From Caulobacterales bacterium 32-69-10 (lineage in GTDB: Bacteria > Pseudomonadota > Alphaproteobacteria > Caulobacterales > Caulobacteraceae): a stretch of DNA of 10,354 bases. This document shows, piece after piece, positions 5,609-10,354 of this stretch; the stretch's first letter is position 1; each line of letters starts with the position of its first letter. The stretch covers positions 1 to 10,354 of the forward strand of contig NCED01000081.1 of assembly GCA_002280485.1 (NCBI GenBank). The letters run 5' to 3'. Below the pieces are notes generated by a model. The model saw nothing but the letters and a program-made list of their open reading frames with translations, made no database searches and had not been told where the DNA came from. The position numbers and the translations under genes were made by a program.

Positions 5609-6820
5609 ATGACCCTGTCCGTCCGGCAGTTCGAAGCCGAAGGCTTTCGATCTCTAAGGCAGATCGCCTATCCGATGTCGCAGCTCGATGTGCTTGTCGG
5701 CGTCAACGGTGTTGGGAAGAGCAACCTCTATCGGGCTCTTGAACTGCTTCGGTCGGCCGCGGCGAACACCTTGGCGACCGATCTGGCCGATGAGGGTGGG
5801 TTGGAGTCCGCGCTTTGGGCGGGCGTGCATCGCAAGTCTGCGCCAAGACGCATTTCGCTGGCCGTAGAGTTCGCGCCTTCGGACGCGAGCGCGAGCACCT
5901 ATCGTTACGAGGTCGAAGTTGGGCTTCCGGTCAGAGGTGTCTCAGCAGCCTTTGAAGGGGAAGCACAGATTAAGAGCGAAGCCCTTAGCTATTTGGCCAC
6001 CGCCAGGCCGGTCCGGCTGATAGACCGAAACGTCTTGTCTGTAATGGCGCGCGACGAGGATGGCCGGCCTGTCGAGATCGACCTCGACCTCCTGCCGTCA
6101 GAGACCGTGTTGGGCAGGCTCGAAGATCCCTCGCGCCATCCCGAGCTCGACGCGGTGCGACGCACCCTTCTGCAGTGGCGGTTCTATCATGGGCTGAGGA
6201 CCGACGCGGACTCGCCGCTGCGCCGCCCCTGTGCGCCCGTCGCCACGCCTTCCCTGGCGTCGGACGGGTCAAACCTTGCCGCCGTCTTCGCCACGCTCGC
6301 TCACATCAGGCAGGACACGGTCGATTTGGACGAGGCGGTGGAGCGCGCATTTCCCGGCGCCAGGCTGGTCGTCCCGGCGCCCGGCCGCGCCGCTAGTTTT
6401 GGGATGACGTTCCCTGAGTTTCCGCAGAGGCTTTTCGAAGCGCGAGAGTTGTCGGATGGAACCCTGCGCTTCCTGGCGCTGGCGGGTGCGCTGCTGGCCT
6501 ATCGCTTGCCGCCATTCATCGCTCTGAACGAGCCGGAAGCCAGTCTCCATCCGGACTTGATGGAGCCGCTGGCCGGTCTCATCGGCCAAGCCGCCAAGCG
6601 AACGCAGGTCTGGCTTGTCACGCACTCAAACCGCCTCGCGGACGCCGTGACGGCTACCGGCGCCGGTAAGGTGCGGACCGTCGTGAAAACGGGCGGAGAG
6701 ACCCGGATCGAACGGTTGAAACGGTGGGGCGCCTTCGAGGACGAAGACGACCCTCGGTGCGCAGCACCTTGTAGGCGGCGGGTGAAAGCAGGCGCCGCCA
6801 CTCGGCTTCGGAACGCATGA
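5609..6820 (+). CDS. Free-standing AAA ATPase (RecF/OLD/SMC-like, COG4637-type), C-terminus run into antisense msrB
   Basis: This 403-residue ATPase belongs to the RecF/SMC-like P-loop group. It has an FRSLR motif (13-17), Walker A GVNGVGKSN (31-39), an ABC-type signature LSDGT (281-285), a Walker B strand FIALNEPEASLHPDLM (303-318) and an H-loop THSN with H339 (338-341). The usual Walker B Asp is Asn307 while Glu308 is kept; to my knowledge LNEPE is common in this subgroup. Insert and arm are short, so it is not a true SMC protein, and no TOPRIM nuclease domain follows, unlike OLD. Its role is unknown; related ATPases act in DNA repair or phage defence. It starts 32 bases after the immunity-like gene with no clear ribosome binding site. 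The last 22 residues (from Pro382, base 6752) lie antisense to the msrB remnant, so the native end was probably lost or replaced. Confidence 0.75.
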   Translation: MTLSVRQFEAEGFRSLRQIAYPMSQLDVLVGVNGVGKSNLYRALELLRSAAANTLATDLADEGGLESALWAGVHRKSAPRRISLAVEFAPSDASASTYRYEVEVGLPVRGVSAAFEGEAQIKSEALSYLATARPVRLIDRNVLSVMARDEDGRPVEIDLDLLPSETVLGRLEDPSRHPELDAVRRTLLQWRFYHGLRTDADSPLRRPCAPVATPSLASDGSNLAAVFATLAHIRQDTVDLDEAVERAFPGARLVVPAPGRAASFGMTFPEFPQRLFEARELSDGTLRFLALAGALLAYRLPPFIALNEPEASLHPDLMEPLAGLIGQAAKRTQVWLVTHSNRLADAVTATGAGKVRTVVKTGGETRIERLKRWGAFEDEDDPRCAAPCRRRVKAGAATRLRNA

Positions 6821-6848
6821 CGGGATAGCGGGCGTCGGCCTTGGGCAT
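6750..6848 (-). pseudogene. msrB: 5' remnant of msrB (peptide methionine-(R)-S-oxide reductase)
   Basis: Read from the ATG at 6848, the - strand encodes about 33 residues matching the MsrB N-terminus: ADARYPVMRSEAEWRRLLSP (residues 4-23) followed by AAYKVLRTEG (24-33). In MsrB the chain normally continues with a T-E-x-P-G-T type segment and then the zinc cysteines and catalytic Cys. Here it switches at about 6750 to Arg/Pro-rich sequence that is merely antisense to the ATPase gene, and it ends near 6654. The zinc sites and catalytic Cys are missing, so no reductase can be made. The start region, divergent from dnaG, seems intact and may still be transcribed. The rest of msrB is not in the window, not even on the far side of the toxin block, so the event was an insertion plus deletion or a replacement. 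Confidence 0.7.
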
Positions 6849-6936
6849 GGCTGAAATATAGGGGGAAGGCCACGCGGGTGCGAGGGCGGGCATTTGCCTA
6901 TCGCCCCACCCCGGCTGGGCGGTTAAGACATCCAAG

Positions 6937-8868
6937 ATGCGTTTCGACGAGCGGTTCCTGGAGGAGATCAAGACCCGCGTGCGGCTGTCCGATGTGATCG
7001 GGCGGACGGTGAAGCTGCGCCGGCAGGGCCGCGAATATGTCGGCCTGTCGCCCTTCGCCAAGGAGAAGACGCCTTCGTTCTACGTCAACGACGAGAAGGG
7101 CTTCTTCCACGACTTCTCATCCGGCAAGCACGGCGACCTGATCAGCTTCTGGCAGGAGACCGAGCGGCTGTCGTTCCCCGAAGCTGTGGAGCGTCTGGCC
7201 GCCGAGGCCGGGGTGCCGATGCCGGCGGTGGACCCCCGCGCGGCCGAGGTGGAGAGCCAGCGCGCCGGCCTCAGCGAATGGCTGGATACGGCGGCCAAGT
7301 GGTACGAGGCCCAGCTGCGGCGGCCGGTGGGTGCTGCGGCGCGGACCTATCTGGCGGGGCGAGCCCTGCCGGAGGAGGACTGGGCGCGGTTCCGGCTGGG
7401 CTACGCCCCCGGGGGACGCACCGCCCTGAAGGATTATCTGATCGCCAAGGGCGCCAACGCTCGGGAGCTGATCGACGCCGGCTTGCTGATCGAACCCGAG
7501 GACGGCGGCGCGCCCTACGACCGCTTCAGGGACCGCATCATCTTCCCCATCGCCGACCATCGCGGCCGGGTGATCTCGTTCGGGGGACGGGCGATGGATG
7601 CCGAGGCGCGGGCCAAGTACCTCAACGGCCCCGAAACCTCGATCTTCCACAAGGGCTCGAACCTCTATGGCCAGGCCGAGGCCCGGCGGCTGCTGCATGT
7701 GGGCGGCGACGGCGCCCCGATCGTGGTGGTCGAGGGCTATATGGACGTCATCGCCTGCCAGCGGGCGGACATCGCCGCGGTGGCCCCGATGGGCACGGCC
7801 CTGACCGAAGAGCAGATGGAGCGGCTGTGGCGGCTGCACCCCGAGCCGACCCTGTGCTTCGACGCCGACAAGGCTGGGCTGCGCGCCGCCAGCCGCGTGA
7901 TCGACCGGGCCCTGCCGCACCTGAAGCCCGGCCGCTCGTTCCGTTTCGCCCTGATCCAGGGCGGCAAGGACCCCGACGATGTGCTGCGCGAGCAGGGGGC
8001 GGCGGCGCTGAAAGCCCAGATTCTGCAGACCAAGCCGTTCGTCGACGCCCTGTTCGAACGCGAGAAGGATCTCGAGCCGCTTGATACTCCCGAACACCGG
8101 GCCGGCCTGAAGGCGCGGCTACGCGCCGCAGCGGGGTCGATCCAGGACAAGGACCTGGCCCAGGCCTATCGCGAGGAGCTGCTGCACCGGCTCGACGAAC
8201 TGTTCGAAAGGAAGCGGCCAGCGGCGCCGGCCTGGAGCCCTCCGGCCCGGCCGTTCAAGGCCGGCGGGCGAGGCCAGGGCGGGCGCTGGCGGAACGGCGC
8301 CGAGCCCCCCGCTCCCCCTACGCCGCAGGGGCGCGCCGGGGCCCAGGCGCTGCACCACTTCCTGCCCTCGGCCATGGCCGCGGTGGTGCAGGCTGCGCTC
8401 GCCCATCCCGAGTGGCTGGAGCCGCATCTGGAGGCCCTGGAGAACTCCGGCTTTGGTCATCCGGATCTTGAACCCCTGGCCCGCGAAATCATCCGCTTGC
8501 GGCTTGACTATGACGCCCCGGAGCAGCATGAGCAGGACGGATCGCCAGCCGGCCTTGACTCCGGGGGTCTCGTTCGCCATCTGGCTGAGCGGGGCTACGG
8601 CGCCCTCTTGATGGAAATCGCCAGGGCCGCCGGGAAATCGTCGGCCCCGTTCCTGTCTGCGGAGCCGGACCTCACTGCAAAGGACCAGTGGTCGCAGGCC
8701 TTCGAGATGTTGACCCGGATGGCGGCTTTGGAGAGCGCCCTGTCGGCCGCCAAGGCCGAAGCGAGCCAAGGGCTCGACGCGGGCGCCTTCAGCCGTCTGA
8801 AAGCGGAACGAGACACGCTCCGGCGCGCGATAAAGTCAGGAACAGTTTGGGGTGGCGAAGGGTCGTAG
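6937..8868 (+). CDS. dnaG: DNA primase DnaG (zinc-ligand-less N-terminal domain)
   Basis: DnaG makes the RNA primers for chromosome replication at the fork, together with the DnaB helicase. The 643-residue length fits the family. The N-terminal domain (1-100) has the usual fold markers (RVRLSDVIGRTVKLRRQG, 14-31; EKTPSFYVNDEKGFFHDF, 43-60). However, the four zinc ligand positions are Ser38, Ala41, Asp59 and Ser62 instead of Cys/His/Cys/Cys. The catalytic RNA polymerase domain (about 110-430) includes RDRIIFPI (198-205), KYLNGPETSIFHKG (227-240) and the TOPRIM motifs VEGYMD (265-270, Glu266) and FDADKAG (308-314, Asp309 and Asp311). A Pro/Gly/Arg-rich linker (427-468) leads to a helical C-terminal domain (470-643) that would bind DnaB. 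The ribosome binding site is weak. It is divergent from the msrB remnant across 88 bases and is followed by rpoD after 97 bases, as in the macromolecular synthesis operon. Confidence 0.97.
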   Translation: MRFDERFLEEIKTRVRLSDVIGRTVKLRRQGREYVGLSPFAKEKTPSFYVNDEKGFFHDFSSGKHGDLISFWQETERLSFPEAVERLAAEAGVPMPAVDPRAAEVESQRAGLSEWLDTAAKWYEAQLRRPVGAAARTYLAGRALPEEDWARFRLGYAPGGRTALKDYLIAKGANARELIDAGLLIEPEDGGAPYDRFRDRIIFPIADHRGRVISFGGRAMDAEARAKYLNGPETSIFHKGSNLYGQAEARRLLHVGGDGAPIVVVEGYMDVIACQRADIAAVAPMGTALTEEQMERLWRLHPEPTLCFDADKAGLRAASRVIDRALPHLKPGRSFRFALIQGGKDPDDVLREQGAAALKAQILQTKPFVDALFEREKDLEPLDTPEHRAGLKARLRAAAGSIQDKDLAQAYREELLHRLDELFERKRPAAPAWSPPARPFKAGGRGQGGRWRNGAEPPAPPTPQGRAGAQALHHFLPSAMAAVVQAALAHPEWLEPHLEALENSGFGHPDLEPLAREIIRLRLDYDAPEQHEQDGSPAGLDSGGLVRHLAERGYGALLMEIARAAGKSSAPFLSAEPDLTAKDQWSQAFEMLTRMAALESALSAAKAEASQGLDAGAFSRLKAERDTLRRAIKSGTVWGGEGS

Positions 8869-8955
8869 GGACGACGCTTGGTCACCGAAGGGCGTGAAGA
8901 CGCCGCGTTAAGGTTGTTTTCCGGATGTGCGCGCACACTTCGCGCCGCCGGGACC

Positions 8956-8960
8956 GGAGG
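8956..8960 (+). promoter_or_regulatory. Ribosome binding site of rpoD
   Basis: GGAGG lies five bases upstream of ATG 8966. It is among the clearest Shine-Dalgarno sequences in the window and decides the rpoD start over any internal ATG. The strength contrasts with the weak site before dnaG, consistent with the sigma factor being made in greater amounts than primase from a shared message. Confidence 0.7.
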
Positions 8961-8965
8961 CATAG

Positions 8966-10354
<1,389 letters not shown>

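Larger units (their letters stand above)
4130..6750. other. Putative acquired block: SOS box, toxin-like, immunity-like and ATPase genes
   Basis: Three + strand genes sit between an ordinary peptidase/GNAT operon and dnaG-rpoD. The right boundary is sharp: at about 6750 msrB homology stops. The left boundary is less clear and lies between the peptidase start (4066) and the toxin-like gene. Base use differs: I count 55% GC in 4501-4560 (toxin-like gene) against 68% in 7801-7860 (dnaG), and AT-ending codons are visibly more common. No integrase, transposase, tRNA or terminal repeat is visible, so the transfer route is unknown. Boundaries are estimates. Confidence 0.45.

Noticed and set aside
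7117..8097. Long - strand open frame (326 codons) over dnaG
   Set aside because: It is the antisense shadow of dnaG; high GC keeps such frames open and no motif is present.

Overview
This is high-GC DNA with an alphaproteobacterial gene set, most likely from Caulobacteraceae (Caulobacter, Phenylobacterium, Brevundimonas) or a close relative. Three things point there: dnaG is followed directly by a large rpoD; the primase N-terminus has lost its zinc ligands; and there is a perfect GTTC-N7-GTTC LexA box of the alphaproteobacterial type. Genus-level assignment is inference.

Region 1 (1-1446, + strand) is a compact phage-type lysis cassette. It holds a GH24 lysozyme with a membrane-anchored, holin-like C-terminus, an Rz-like inner-membrane spanin, an Rz1-like lipoprotein spanin that starts inside the Rz gene in another frame, and a 51-residue single-pass membrane protein. 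Three junctions overlap (two ATGA, one embedded start), so it reads as one transcription unit. The cassette probably ends a prophage or prophage remnant that lies mostly to the left of the window.

Region 2 (1452-4066, - strand) is a two-gene chromosomal operon: an oligopeptidase B-type S9 serine peptidase, then a phosphinothricin-type GNAT acetyltransferase joined to it by a GTGA overlap.

Region 3 (about 4130-6750, + strand) looks acquired. Its toxin-like part is visibly less GC-rich than the flanks. Behind a canonical SOS box lie a 321-residue toxin-like protein with a GHH...N...H (HNH/Endo VII-like) C-terminal pattern and, overlapping it by ATGA, a 140-residue acidic protein that fits a cognate immunity protein. 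A free-standing RecF/OLD-like AAA ATPase follows. The right end of this block cuts into an msrB gene: only its first ~33 codons survive on the - strand, and the ATPase frame runs into antisense msrB sequence before stopping.

Region 4 (6937-10354, + strand) is the macromolecular synthesis operon: dnaG (primase) and rpoD (housekeeping sigma factor, cut by the window end).

The most interesting proposal is a DNA-damage-induced nuclease toxin/immunity pair, resembling a bacteriocin module, lying about 2.7 kb from a lysis cassette that could in principle release it. No intergenic stretch in the window exceeds 300 bases.
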